Shown here: positions 18,418-27,324 of the stretch, piece after piece
Position numbering within the stretch: the first letter of the stretch is position 1
Layout of the letters: every line of letters starts with the position of its first letter
Origin: Flaviflexus ciconiae
GTDB taxonomy: Bacteria > Actinomycetota > Actinomycetes > Actinomycetales > Actinomycetaceae
DNA length: 64,000 nt
Assembly: GCF_003971195.1 (NCBI RefSeq)
Contig: NZ_CP034593.1
Location: 1,116,001 to 1,180,000 of the forward strand
Direction of reading: 5' to 3'
Position numbers and translations under genes: made by a program
Notes under the pieces: model-generated
What the model was told of the DNA's origin: nothing
The model's database searches: none
What the model saw: only the letters and a program-made list of their open reading frames with translations

Positions 18418-18486
18418 GGTGTTTCTCCTTATCGAAGGGGCGGGCCCCGCACCAACAGATGGTCGGGGCCCTAGCGTCATGCTCTA

Positions 18487-18930
18487 TTATTCGGCGACGG
18501 TTGCTGAACGTAGCATCCACGCCTGCTTTTCAAGTTCTGTCGCGATACCAATGAGGAGGTCACCCGACAGGGGATCTGCCTCGTCAACGGTCTCGAGGTG
18601 CTTCTTGATGTTGTCGGAAGCCGTCTGGAGCTTCGACTCAATCGTTTCGTAGGCGTCTGACACCTTAATCCACGAGGACGAGATGTCACCAATGCTGGAG
18701 TCCGTTGAAACGGTCACTGCACGACCATCGGGCGACGAACCGATCGCGGCGAGACGCTCGGCAACATCATCGGAGGACGTGCGGGCCAGGTCAACAATCT
18801 CGTCCAGCTGAAGGTGAAGCGAACGGAAGCGCGCACCCTGAATGTTCCAGTGCGCCTGCTTGCCCTGGAGAGAAATATCGATGAGATCCACGAGAACGGA
18901 CTGAAGTGCAGTAGCTACGGTGCTTGACAT
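18487..18930 (-). CDS. dps: Dps/ferritin-like DNA-protection protein
   Basis: Dodecameric iron-storage and DNA-protecting protein. The 147-residue product has the Dps ferroxidase residues in QGKQAHWNIQGARFRSLH (His, Trp) and LQLDEIVDLARTSSDDVAERL (Asp/Glu), four helices in total, and ends LEKQAWMLRSATVAE. The length is typical. A GAGGAAAA ribosome-binding site precedes the start. A 12-base palindrome GGGAGAACTCCC (18958-18969) lies 28 bases upstream and could be an operator. It is followed by yceD after about 70 bases. Confidence 0.92.
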   Translation of the reverse strand: MSSTVATALQSVLVDLIDISLQGKQAHWNIQGARFRSLHLQLDEIVDLARTSSDDVAERLAAIGSSPDGRAVTVSTDSSIGDISSSWIKVSDAYETIESKLQTASDNIKKHLETVDEADPLSGDLLIGIATELEKQAWMLRSATVAE

Positions 18931-19305
18931 GTTTTCCTCAACTTTCCGGGAGAACTCCCACTACACCTCTAGTGAACACCGTTGCCGGGCGTCTCTCAAC
19001 CTTTTTGCTCAACAGCGAAATAAGAAGAAACAATCCGTCATACCTGCTCATGCCCATGTCAAGAGGGTGTGGCGAGGCCTGCCGAGCACCCTGCGCCTTC
19101 GCTCAAGCGACAAAGCCCAAGCTCGCCAAAATCTCCCTTTGGAGCCCGGTCTAGGAGCCCAGTTCCCATGGATTGAGGTCCCAGAGTTCGCTGAACTTCA
19201 CTTCCGAGCATTCGTTCAGCTTGGCCCTAGCATGAGTTTTTCAGACCTCGATCAAGCGTTCTTAGAGCTTAGTCCATCTGGGGCGAGCGTTCTTAGTGCT
19301 CGCGG
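18931..19305. other. Gene-free region between dps and the SepIVA-like gene
   Basis: About 375 bases. It should contain the dps promoter (minus strand) and the 3' flank of the SepIVA-like gene. Apart from the small palindrome at 18958-18969, I see no gene, RNA or repeat. Confidence 0.5.
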
Positions 19306-20064
19306 CTAGCGCTCGTTCTCGTAGGGCGGTTCGAACTCTTCTTCTTCGTCTATGGGGCTGACACGGATCTCGTTGAGGCGTGGCTTGTGCTCCTTCTCAG
19401 CGTACTGGTTTGCTTCCTCAACCGGACCGTCCTGGTCGTAACCATCGTGGTCAAGGTCCTGGTCGCCTTCATACTCCAGCTCTTCTTCAGCCACGCCCTG
19501 GGCCTCGGGAGCGGGCTTCTGCGATCCGTGTACGCGGGCCTCTTGGCGCCGCTCGAGCTCTTGACGGCCGGCGTGGACCTTTGTGAGGAGAGATTCGAGT
19601 TCGGCCTGGAGGAAGCCGAGGGAGTCATCCGAGTAGCGGTCGGCTCCCGCGTTCATGCGTTCCGCTTGCAGGCGTGCCTCCTCGAGGATACTGGCAGCTT
19701 CGTTGCGGGCACCTTCGGTAATCGCATGCTCGGTGACGAGATCGGCGGCCTTTTGGCGGGCCTGAGCGATCGTTGCCTCGGAGTCTGCGTGGGCGCGCTC
19801 CAGGATGGTCTTAGCCCTGCGTTGCGCGTCTTCCTTGACCTCCGAGGCTTCGGCGATGATGCGGTCGGCTGCTTCGATCTGGTCGGGAACAATGTCGCGA
19901 GCTGTTTCGAGGAGGTCGAGAACCTCGGAGCGGTTGATCATGGCTGAGGCTGACATGGGCACTCCGCGAGCGCCCGCAACAATCTGGGCTAGTTCGTCGA
20001 GGACCGCGATGAGGGAGTCTCCTGCGACCGCGTTCTGTTCAGTCTCGTATTCGTGCTCAGACAT
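19306..20064 (-). CDS. SepIVA-like coiled-coil protein (DivIVA-related)
   Basis: A 252-residue protein predicted to be mainly coiled coil. Residues 15-190 contain long heptad-rich helices rich in Ala, Glu and Arg (AADRIIAEASEVKEDAQRRA, ATIAQARQKAADLVTEH); the C-terminal 60 residues are highly acidic and probably disordered. A homologue in mycobacteria (SepIVA) takes part in septation and peptidoglycan regulation and sits in the same kind of neighbourhood with coaD, rnc and fpg. Its start overlaps the coaD stop by eight bases, so it is co-translated with coaD. Confidence 0.75.
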   Translation of the reverse strand: MSEHEYETEQNAVAGDSLIAVLDELAQIVAGARGVPMSASAMINRSEVLDLLETARDIVPDQIEAADRIIAEASEVKEDAQRRAKTILERAHADSEATIAQARQKAADLVTEHAITEGARNEAASILEEARLQAERMNAGADRYSDDSLGFLQAELESLLTKVHAGRQELERRQEARVHGSQKPAPEAQGVAEEELEYEGDQDLDHDGYDQDGPVEEANQYAEKEHKPRLNEIRVSPIDEEEEFEPPYENER

Positions 20065-20536
20065 TCGTTTCCTTTCCTGTGAGCGCCGCCGCGACTGCCG
20101 CCGGGACGAGGTCGTCTATGTTACCGCCGTGCCTTGCTACGTCTTTGACGAGGGAGGAGGCTATGTGGGCGAGTTTTGGGTCTCCCATGACAAATACTGT
20201 TTCGATTCCGGACAGGTGTCGGTTGAGGAGCGCCATGGACTGTTCTCCGTCGTAGTCGGCCGCTCCTCTCAGGCCTTTGACGATGGCGGAGGCGCCGACG
20301 TCTTTGACGAAGTCGACGAGGAGCCCGTCGATGGGCATGACTCGTGCACCGGGCAGGTCGGCCACGGCGGACTCGGCGAGGCCGAGTCGTTCCGATGGGG
20401 AGAACCGATAGTTCTTGGAGGCATTCTGGGCTACTCCAATGATCACTTCGTCGAACATTGTGAGTGCTCTGCGCACCACGTCAACGTGTCCGAGGGTGAT
20501 CGGGTCGAACGATCCCGGGCATACGGCAATTCTCAT
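20057..20536 (-). CDS. coaD: Phosphopantetheine adenylyltransferase
   Basis: Penultimate enzyme of coenzyme A synthesis, joining 4'-phosphopantetheine and ATP to dephospho-CoA. The 159-residue product shows the nucleotidyltransferase motif PGSFDPITLGHVDVV at the N terminus, FSPSERLGLAESA in the middle, and the family end motif GNIDDLVP. Family length 155-165. It overlaps rsmD by four bases at its start and the SepIVA-like gene at its end, the standard rsmD-coaD pair. Confidence 0.97.
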   Translation of the reverse strand: MRIAVCPGSFDPITLGHVDVVRRALTMFDEVIIGVAQNASKNYRFSPSERLGLAESAVADLPGARVMPIDGLLVDFVKDVGASAIVKGLRGAADYDGEQSMALLNRHLSGIETVFVMGDPKLAHIASSLVKDVARHGGNIDDLVPAAVAAALTGKETNV

Positions 20537-21096
20537 GAGTCAAGACTACGTGCATACTCCGCGCCGAGCGCGGACCAGATGACGGTGTCGCCCCATGTCT
20601 TCTCATCGTCTTTCACCAAAGAGCTTGGCCACGTGGGTTCGGGAGAATGCTTATCCCGTTCCACAAGGAGTAGGCCGTCGTGCACGAGGAGCGGTGCCGC
20701 TTTGGCTATTGCGTTGGCGAGAGCTTCTTCCGCCATGTCGTATGGCGGGTCGAGGAAGATGAGGTCGTAGGACCTGCCAATGGTGCCAAGGAAGGCTTCT
20801 GCCTTCTGGTTGACGACGAGAACGTCAAGGCCGGTTTTCTTGGCGTTGGCTTTGATCGTTGAGACTGCTTCGCGGTTGGCGTCAACGGCGGTCACTGTTC
20901 GTGCCCCGCGGGAGGCTGCTTCCAGGCCAAAGGCTCCCGACCCTGCATACACGTCCAGGACGTCGGTGTTGTCGAGGTATCCGCGGTGTTCGAGACGGGA
21001 GAAGATTGCTTCTCTCACCATGTCGGGGGTGGGACGGGCCGACTTGGGCACCTTGATGGTGGTTCCCTTGGCGGTTCCGGAGACGATGCGGGGCAT
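20533..21096 (-). CDS. rsmD: 16S rRNA (guanine966-N2)-methyltransferase
   Basis: Methylates G966 of 16S rRNA. The 187-residue product has the RsmD N terminus MPRIVSGTAKGTTIKVPKS, the RPTPDMVREAIFS motif, the SAM-binding LDVYAGSGAFGLEAASRGA and the catalytic DPPY of IFLDPPYDMAEEA. Normal length. Its start shares a base with the recG stop (TAATG), and it overlaps coaD downstream, so the three genes form one unit. Confidence 0.96.
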   Translation of the reverse strand: MPRIVSGTAKGTTIKVPKSARPTPDMVREAIFSRLEHRGYLDNTDVLDVYAGSGAFGLEAASRGARTVTAVDANREAVSTIKANAKKTGLDVLVVNQKAEAFLGTIGRSYDLIFLDPPYDMAEEALANAIAKAAPLLVHDGLLLVERDKHSPEPTWPSSLVKDDEKTWGDTVIWSALGAEYARSLDS

Positions 21097-23291
21097 TAGT
21101 TCCTCCCGATGTAGTCGGTCTCTGACAGTTGGCGTGCCGAATCAACGGCCGCCCGCAGTCCGGGCCAGGTGGCCAGCGTAGGGTCCTTCTCGATGAGCTC
21201 ACCGGCGGACTGCCTGGCTAGATCAATGATTCTCGAATCTGAGCGGATCCGCAGGTATTTGAGGTGAGATTGGGAGCCGGACTGGCTGGCCCCCAGCACA
21301 TCGCCTTCCCTGCGCAGTTCCAGGTCTTTTTCCGCGAGCGCGAACCCGTCCCGGGTCGCGGCGAAGGCATCGAGGCGTTCCGATGCGACGGTGCCTGGCG
21401 GTGCCCAGGAAAGTGCGAGGCAGATACCGGGGCGGTTGCCTCGTCCGATGCGTCCGCGGAGCTGGTGGAGTTGGGATAGTCCGAACCTATCGGCGTCCAT
21501 GATGACCATGGCGGTGGCGTCGGGAACATCGACACCGACCTCGACCACGGTGGTGGCGACAAGGATGGGGACTTCACCGGATTGGAATGCTGCCATGGCG
21601 GCATTCTTCTCCTCGGGGCCCATGGGGCCGGTGAGAGTTCCGATGGGAATACCTTGGAGGGCCGGAAGTGTTCTGAGCTGCTCAGTGAGTTCATCGACGG
21701 AGGCAAGAGGTGGGCGTGTACCTTCCTCGGCTTCTTCTAGCAGTGCCGGGTTCTCGGTGGGGGTGATCCGGGAGCAGATGACGAAGGCCCTGCCGCCGCC
21801 CTGCACTTCTTCGGCGACGCGTTCCCAGACGCGGTCCACCCATGTTTCTTTAACGGCGGGAACAATCGTGGTAGTGACTTCCTGTCGTCCCGCCGGGAGC
21901 TCGGTCAACTCAGAGACGTCGAGGTCACCGAAGACAGTCATAGCAAGTGTTCGTGGGATTGGTGTTGCCGTCATGACCAGCAGGTTGACGCCACCGTTTG
22001 CTCGCAGAGCATCGCGCTGGTCCACACCGAAGCGATGTTGCTCATCGACAACGGCGAGGGAAAGGAAGGGGATCTGGACGTTGTCGGAGAGGAGCGCGTG
22101 GGTTCCGACGACGATGCCGGTCTCTCCCCCGGCTAGCCGGCCAAGGACGGCGCGTTTCTGCTTGGCCCCGAGGGAGCCGGTCAGGAGGTCAACGCGGGTG
22201 CCGATATCGGAGCCGCCGAGCATTCCGCCGGCCGCCAGGTCACCGAGCATGGTAACAATCGAGCGGTAGTGCTGTTCGGCAAGGACCTCGGTGGGTGCGA
22301 GCAGTGCGGCCTGTCCCCCACCGTCCACCACTTGAAGCATGGCACGAAGGGCGACGACGGTCTTACCGGAACCAACATCGCCCTGGAGGAGCCGGTTCAT
22401 GGGGCGGGCGGACGACAGATCATCGGAGATAACCTTGCCGACCTTCTTCTGTCCATCGGTCAATTCAAAGGGCAGTCGCTGATCGAACTCATCGGCGATA
22501 CCACCCGAGAGGTGGGGTCGCGGTTCAGAATCGACGGAGGTGGCTTCGTGACCGCGCTGGGCGAGAACCGCTTGCAGGATCAGGGCTTCTTCGAACTTCA
22601 TGCGTTCCCGCGCCCGCTTCCAGTCATCATCGGTGACCGGGCGATGCAGGGCTATCAGCGCATCGTAGGCACCCATGAGATCGTGCAGGGAACGGAACTC
22701 ATCGGGAAGCGGTTCGGGTATGTCATCGGGTTGGACTTGGTCGAGGATGGAGCCAATGGCTTTCTCAATCGTCCAGGTGGGCACTTTAACGCCCGCCGGG
22801 TAGAGGGGAAGCGGTCTCGCTATTTCCTCTTCGTTGACATCCCCAGCATCTTCCAGCACCTGATACTCGGGGTGAGTGAGCTGCAGTTCCCCACGGTACG
22901 CAGAAACGGTTCCAGAGAAAGTAGCTACAGTTCCCGGTTGGAGCTTAGATTCGTGGAAGGCCAACGGTCTGGAGGACTTAGCGAAGAACGTGAGCGACAT
23001 GTCGTACACGCCATCAGAAATAGTGACCTTAAGAAGGAAACCCCTTCTCGCATTCATTGGTCGTAAGCTCGTGCCAAGCACATGGGCGACAACGGTGACG
23101 CTCTCACCTTCAACAGCCCGCGACAGTGGAACCAGTTCACCGCGGTGAACGTAACGCCTTGGGGCATGCGCGAGGAGATCCCCCGCAGTGCGGAGTTCCA
23201 GCTTTTCCAGGGCCTTCGCTGTACGCGCTCCGAGCATCCGATCCAGCGGTGTCTCCAAGAGCGTCAGTCCATCGGTGGCAACAGCCTTCAT
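21096..23291 (-). CDS. recG: ATP-dependent DNA helicase RecG
   Basis: Branch-migrating helicase that rescues stalled forks. The product (about 731 residues) has the wedge/OB domain (residues about 40-180), then helicase motifs: Walker A LLQGDVGSGKTVVALRAM, motif II VVDEQHRFGV, motif III MTATPIPRTLAMTVFG, and the C-terminal helicase part GRIGRGNRPGICLALSW. The start at 23291 was chosen because GGAGGG lies just before it; an in-frame GTG at 23321 would add ten residues. First gene of the recG-rsmD-coaD run. Confidence 0.95.
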   Translation of the reverse strand: MKAVATDGLTLLETPLDRMLGARTAKALEKLELRTAGDLLAHAPRRYVHRGELVPLSRAVEGESVTVVAHVLGTSLRPMNARRGFLLKVTISDGVYDMSLTFFAKSSRPLAFHESKLQPGTVATFSGTVSAYRGELQLTHPEYQVLEDAGDVNEEEIARPLPLYPAGVKVPTWTIEKAIGSILDQVQPDDIPEPLPDEFRSLHDLMGAYDALIALHRPVTDDDWKRARERMKFEEALILQAVLAQRGHEATSVDSEPRPHLSGGIADEFDQRLPFELTDGQKKVGKVISDDLSSARPMNRLLQGDVGSGKTVVALRAMLQVVDGGGQAALLAPTEVLAEQHYRSIVTMLGDLAAGGMLGGSDIGTRVDLLTGSLGAKQKRAVLGRLAGGETGIVVGTHALLSDNVQIPFLSLAVVDEQHRFGVDQRDALRANGGVNLLVMTATPIPRTLAMTVFGDLDVSELTELPAGRQEVTTTIVPAVKETWVDRVWERVAEEVQGGGRAFVICSRITPTENPALLEEAEEGTRPPLASVDELTEQLRTLPALQGIPIGTLTGPMGPEEKNAAMAAFQSGEVPILVATTVVEVGVDVPDATAMVIMDADRFGLSQLHQLRGRIGRGNRPGICLALSWAPPGTVASERLDAFAATRDGFALAEKDLELRREGDVLGASQSGSQSHLKYLRIRSDSRIIDLARQSAGELIEKDPTLATWPGLRAAVDSARQLSETDYIGRN

Positions 23292-23413
23292 TATTCCCTC
23301 CCCGTCCAAGAGTAGCGTCACGACCGGACCTGCTGAGGTAAGCTTTCATACCTGTGACCGAATCACGAAACCGCAATAGTGTGCGATACCACGTCCCCGT
23401 CAGGACACTTATC

Positions 23414-23443
23414 TTGGCACTTGCAGTCACCCTCGGTTAATAT
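23414..23443 (+). promoter_or_regulatory. Probable rpmB promoter
   Basis: TTGGCA (23414-23419) and TAATAT (23438-23443) separated by 18 bases, about 80 bases before rpmB. Confidence 0.5.
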
Positions 23444-23522
23444 AAACAGGTTGCATACTCCAGGGTATGCAGGTAAGGAGACGCCGCTGGCGTCTTGTCA
23501 GCGAGAAGATCAGGAGAGAACC

Positions 23523-23717
23523 GTGGCCTCAGTATGTGACGTCTGCGGCAAGGGCCCGGGCTTCGGCAAGAGCGTCTCGCACTCCCACGTGCGGACCAAC
23601 CGCCGGTGGAACCCGAACATTCAGCGCGTACGCGCACTCGTGAATGGCTCCCCGAAGCGTCTGAACGTATGCACGAACTGCATCAAGTCAGACCGCATCG
23701 TCCGGAACACGAAGTAG
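23523..23717 (+). CDS. rpmB: 50S ribosomal protein L28, zinc-binding (C+) form
   Basis: Large-subunit ribosomal protein of 64 residues starting at GTG, preceded by AGGAGA six bases upstream. The sequence opens [20 protein letters not shown] and closes [17 protein letters not shown]. Cys5/Cys8 and Cys50/Cys53 form a zinc ribbon, marking the zinc-containing version; many actinobacteria also have a zinc-free paralogue elsewhere. It stands opposite recG as in related genomes and is followed by a strong hairpin terminator. Confidence 0.96.
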   Translation: MASVCDVCGKGPGFGKSVSHSHVRTNRRWNPNIQRVRALVNGSPKRLNVCTNCIKSDRIVRNTK

Positions 23718-23727
23718 CCTTTAGCTC

Positions 23728-23757
23728 ATTGAACCCCCACCCCGGTGGGGGTTCAAT
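23728..23757 (+). terminator. Terminator after rpmB
   Basis: Perfect 13-bp stem (23728-23740 with 23745-23757) and a four-base loop, ten bases after the rpmB stop. No long T tract follows on the plus strand. Confidence 0.8.
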
Positions 23758-23937
23758 CGTATCTGCTGAAAACTCACCCGTCGCACCAGCCAGACTCGCT
23801 GCCTCTCCTCGTCTTACCGTATTCCTCGTCAATCCGTGGGATTCTGGCAAATTCCGTGGGGTTCTGACAGGATGCACTCCATTCAATGAAAATGAATAAG
23901 CAGGGCGCTAGCATGGCACCAACCATGGGAGGCCTCT

Positions 23938-24267
23938 ATGCACAGCCTTGAGGAGCAATTCACGATCCGCCATTTCCTCATCACTTACGATCGCAAGGCT
24001 GATCATCAGGTGGAGCTTCGGGAGTTCGGGACCGACACTGAGAGGGCACTTGATGCCTACAAGGAAACTGAAAAGCTCTACCGCGACCAACCAAACATGG
24101 ACATCGTCCTCCTTGGGTCGGATTCACTGGAGTCAATGCGCAAGACACAGGGGAACTATTTCGACGACGAACCAAGCTTCCGTCCTGAAGTAGATGCAAA
24201 GCTCTTCAGCATCGTCAGCGGGATCCTGCAAGGAGACTATGAAGCGGCCCAGAAGCGCTCGGAGTAA
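23938..24267 (+). CDS. Conserved-looking hypothetical protein (109 residues)
   Basis: I do not recognise the family. The product is soluble and acidic, begins MHSLEEQFTIRHFLITYDRK, and alternates strands and helices (ELREFGTDTERALDAYKETE; NMDIVLLGSDSLESMRKTQG). This pattern suggests a small alpha/beta domain. A GGGAGG ribosome-binding site sits just before the ATG, so it is very probably translated. It stands alone between the rpmB terminator and thiL, which runs in the other direction. Confidence 0.65.
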   Translation: MHSLEEQFTIRHFLITYDRKADHQVELREFGTDTERALDAYKETEKLYRDQPNMDIVLLGSDSLESMRKTQGNYFDDEPSFRPEVDAKLFSIVSGILQGDYEAAQKRSE

Positions 24268-24421
24268 GCCAGTGGGTCACGGACGGCGCCGATCTGTTGC
24301 CGGTTAAAGCATCTAGCTTTTTCTTCTCGTCACCGGGATCAGACCAATCTTGAGTAATGGTCTTTTCCCTAACTGTTTAGTCTCGTGGCATCTCTCCCAG
24401 GTGTGTTCGCCCGACGACCGC

Positions 24422-25309
24422 TTACCCGAAGTGGTCCCAGCCTCCCATGGCATCAACTTGTTTGCCGTCAACCAGCACACCGGTCCCCTCAACGACTCGA
24501 CCGATCTCATTCCAGCCATCGGGTACCGGGCCGTCAACGGTTGCGAGGAAACCGTGATCTTCTCCCCCATAAAGCGCCTGCTCCAACGTGACATCGGGAC
24601 TGGCGGCCGCGGTGACGAGAGCGGAATCCAGCTCGAGAGCAACACCCGAGGCTTTTGCAATTCTGCGGCAGTCTCTGACCAGTCCGTCCGAGACATCCAT
24701 CATGGCGGTAGCGCCCACTCCGATTGCTCGGTTTACTGGTGGCTCGGGCCTGAGGAACAGTCGTACTGCTTTCCCGGTTTTCCCTGCCTGAATGAGCTCA
24801 TAGCCGCGCGCGGAGGCGCCAAGGTTACCGGTATGGACGATCTTGTGTCCCGGGCGGGCTCCCGAGCGTAAGACCGGCTCCCGGCCCTCCATGTCGCCCA
24901 CCACGGTGCCGGCAGCAACAATGATTGGGCCGCGTGACAGGTCGCCACCATCAATAGCGATCGGGCCAGAGAGCGAGTATAGGTGATCACAGGCTTCTCG
25001 AAGGCCCCACGAGAAGTCCTCCACCCAGTCGGCAGTGACATTCTCAGGGATTGTCATGGCGACAAAGAACGACATGGGGCGGGCTCTCATCGCCGCAGCA
25101 TCGGCCACGTTCTGCATGACGCACCGCCACCCAATGTCCGCTCCGCTCGACCAGTCCCTACGGAAATGAACGTTCTCAACGAGAATGTCGGTGGAGATGG
25201 CGACTTCTCCCTTGGGTGCCAGAACCGCACAGTCATCACCGGTTGGCACTGTCGCTGTTGAGGCCGGCAGGTGACGGGCGATAAGGGCTAGGAGTTCGTC
25301 TTCGCTCAT
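24422..25309 (-). CDS. thiL: Thiamine-monophosphate kinase
   Basis: Phosphorylates thiamine monophosphate to the active pyrophosphate. The 295-residue product has the ThiL/PurM-type nucleotide-binding motif TGDDCAVLAPKGEVAISTD with metal-binding aspartates, VMQNVADAAAMRARPM, AIDGGDLSRGP, MMDVSDGLVRDCRRIAK and LYGGEDHGFLATV. Normal family length about 320. The neighbouring DUF3515 and ddl genes are its usual company in actinobacteria; in mycobacteria ung lies near too, but not here. Confidence 0.95.
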   Translation of the reverse strand: MSEDELLALIARHLPASTATVPTGDDCAVLAPKGEVAISTDILVENVHFRRDWSSGADIGWRCVMQNVADAAAMRARPMSFFVAMTIPENVTADWVEDFSWGLREACDHLYSLSGPIAIDGGDLSRGPIIVAAGTVVGDMEGREPVLRSGARPGHKIVHTGNLGASARGYELIQAGKTGKAVRLFLRPEPPVNRAIGVGATAMMDVSDGLVRDCRRIAKASGVALELDSALVTAAASPDVTLEQALYGGEDHGFLATVDGPVPDGWNEIGRVVEGTGVLVDGKQVDAMGGWDHFG

Positions 25310-25418
25310 GCCGCTATTCTCTCACCCCGCCAACATTTCACTGTCTTCTCACGGTCGGCGTCGCCGCCTTCACGTTTCATGGCACGTAAGCCTGCACTGG
25401 TTGCCCTGGTTTGACCGA

Positions 25419-25424
25419 TAGAGT
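25419..25424 (+). promoter_or_regulatory. Leaderless -10 box of the DUF3515 gene
   Basis: TAGAGT six bases before the GTG start; no Shine-Dalgarno present. Confidence 0.5.
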
Positions 25425-25430
25425 TGGGGC

Positions 25431-25958
25431 GTGAAGTTCTCTCGTTTCCCCGTTGTCCTTGGCCTTGCTGGTGTTCTTGGCCTCGCCGGTTGCGCCAGCA
25501 CCGTTGGTCTCGAAGCAACTCCGTATGCTTCTGACCCAAACTGCGCCAACATGCTCATGGCAACACCAGAGGACGTGTCGGGCTTCGAACGGTCAAAGAC
25601 GACTGCCCAGGCAACAACCGCATGGGGTGAGGGAGCGTCCTTCCGATGTGGGGTTGAGCCGCCCTCCCCTTCCACAGACCGTTGCATCACCGTTGACGGT
25701 GTTGATTGGCTGAGCCTCGACTCCTCCGACCCCCGTATCCCAGCCAACGGCGGGGATGGCACATGGACGTTTATTTCCTACGGAAGAGTGCCCGCCGTAG
25801 AGATCGTCATCTCCACCCAGGCCGTTGGCGAGGGCACCGTGACGGATGTTCTCACCCAGTTCTCCCCCGCACTCAACCTCGTACCCGCCGAGAGGCAATG
25901 CCTGGGCCTGACCGAAGCACCTCAGGTCTACAACGACTCGGAGGCAACCGAACCATAG
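25431..25958 (+). CDS. DUF3515-family lipoprotein
   Basis: Predicted secreted lipoprotein of 175 residues. The signal peptide (KFSRFPVVLGLAGVLGLAGC) ends in a lipobox LAGC, so Cys21 would be lipidated. The mature part starts ASTVGLEATPYASDPNCANM, typical of DUF3515, and has a CGVEPP...DRCITVDGVDWL pattern with likely disulfide cysteines. The GTG start is six bases after a TAGAGT box. Function unknown; its position between thiL and ddl is conserved in actinobacteria. Confidence 0.85.
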   Translation: MKFSRFPVVLGLAGVLGLAGCASTVGLEATPYASDPNCANMLMATPEDVSGFERSKTTAQATTAWGEGASFRCGVEPPSPSTDRCITVDGVDWLSLDSSDPRIPANGGDGTWTFISYGRVPAVEIVISTQAVGEGTVTDVLTQFSPALNLVPAERQCLGLTEAPQVYNDSEATEP

Positions 25959-26213
25959 GGCTGGCGAAGCAGTGCCAGTTAAGCAACAGGATGAACGAGG
26001 CAGTTGTTCCACGACGTTCCCTGACCCTGCCACTGACCCGAGACCGGAAGCGCACTGCTATGAGATCCTTCGAGTCGACAAAGACAGCGACTCCGGCAGA
26101 GGCCGGAGACCCTTCTCTCCTGAAGGCTTTCGGAATCAGCAGTCACTCCCACGATTCTTGAGCATGGGAACCTCCGCGATTCTCTAGGAGCTCTTTACTG
26201 GCTCAGCGGGTTC

Positions 26214-27293
26214 CTACCTCAGCCCAATGTTTCGTTCGAGGGCCAGGGTGATGAGTTCGTCAATGAGTTCCGGATAGGTGAAGCCTGACCTCTGCCACAT
26301 GAGGGGGTACATCGAGTAGGGCGTGAAGCCCGGGATCGTGTTGATCTCATTAATGACGAGCGTTCCATCGTCGTAGAAGAAGTCGACGCGTGCCATGCCT
26401 TCGCAGTCGATTGCCTCGAATGCCTCAATCGACATTGCCCGCAGTTCCTCGCGGTGTGAGTCGGGGATGTTGGCGGGGATGGAGAGAACGAGGCCGTCGG
26501 TCTCAACGTACTTTGACTCGTAGTCGTAAAAACCGGAGTCCGCGTTGTCGAGCACGATCTCACCAGGCAGGGAGGCCCTCGGGCTGTCACCGTTGCGACC
26601 ACCCAGAACTGCGCATTCGATCTCGCGGCCATTAATACCCTGCTCGACAATGACCTTCGGGTCGTGCTGCTGAGCTTCAGCGATTGCTGCATCGAGTTCG
26701 TCAAGGGATTCGATGCGGGAGATACCCAGGGAGGAGCCAGCACGAGACGGCTTCACAAACAGCGGCATGTGTAGCTTCGAGATCTTCTCGACCAGCTCGT
26801 CCCTCTTGGTCTTCCAGCCGTTGCGGGTAACGAGTACCCAGGTGCCAACAGGCAAGCCGGCTTCCCTCAGAATGATTTTCGTGTAGTGCTTATCCATGAC
26901 GGCGGCTGAAGCAAAAACGCCGGAGCCAACGTACGGCATCCCCGCCATCTCAAACAGTCCCTGAATTGTTCCGTCTTCACCGAACGGGCCGTGCAGGAGC
27001 GGGAACACGACGTCGACGTCCAGTCGTTCTCCGTCCTTGAGGATCCCGCCGGTCCCGTAGGAGACGGTGATCGGTGAACCGGGACCAACTTCGGCCGTGC
27101 CGGTTCCGAGGATCTCGAGGTCGCTGATCCCCTCAACCCAGGTGCCGTCCTTGCGGATTCCGATCGGCACGATCTCGTACTTGTCCTGGTCGATCGCTGA
27201 CATGACAGAGCCTGCTGTCATGCAGGAAACGGAGTGCTCGCCTGAGCTCCCGCCATAGATCAACGCGACTCGAATCTTGGTACCGTTCTTCAC
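26214..27293 (-). CDS. ddl: D-alanine-D-alanine ligase
   Basis: ATP-grasp ligase making the D-Ala-D-Ala dipeptide for peptidoglycan. The 359-residue product has the N-terminal YGGSSGEHSVSCMTAG motif, the LLHGPFGEDGTIQGLFEMAG motif, FVKPSRAGSSLGISR and the C-terminal EINTIPGFTPYSMYPLMW metal/ATP-binding motif. The GTG start has no ribosome-binding site but a TAGGCT box six bases before it, so the message is probably leaderless. Only 31 bases separate it from the divergent gamma-lyase gene. Confidence 0.96.
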   Translation of the reverse strand: MKNGTKIRVALIYGGSSGEHSVSCMTAGSVMSAIDQDKYEIVPIGIRKDGTWVEGISDLEILGTGTAEVGPGSPITVSYGTGGILKDGERLDVDVVFPLLHGPFGEDGTIQGLFEMAGMPYVGSGVFASAAVMDKHYTKIILREAGLPVGTWVLVTRNGWKTKRDELVEKISKLHMPLFVKPSRAGSSLGISRIESLDELDAAIAEAQQHDPKVIVEQGINGREIECAVLGGRNGDSPRASLPGEIVLDNADSGFYDYESKYVETDGLVLSIPANIPDSHREELRAMSIEAFEAIDCEGMARVDFFYDDGTLVINEINTIPGFTPYSMYPLMWQRSGFTYPELIDELITLALERNIGLR

Positions 27294-27299
27294 CGCTCG

Positions 27300-27305
27300 A
27301 GCCTA
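27300..27305 (-). promoter_or_regulatory. Leaderless -10 box of ddl
   Basis: TAGGCT on the minus strand, six bases before the ddl GTG. Confidence 0.5.
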
Positions 27306-27311
27306 TCAAGA

Positions 27312-27317
27312 TAGTGT
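27312..27317 (+). promoter_or_regulatory. Leaderless -10 box of the gamma-lyase gene
   Basis: TAGTGT seven bases before the ATG at 27325; the two divergent -10 boxes are only six bases apart. Confidence 0.5.
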
Positions 27318-27324
27318 TCAATTC

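Noticed and set aside
18958..18969. 12-base palindrome upstream of dps as an iron or peroxide regulator site
   Set aside because: Too short and GC-rich to separate from chance; kept only as a note in the dps entry.
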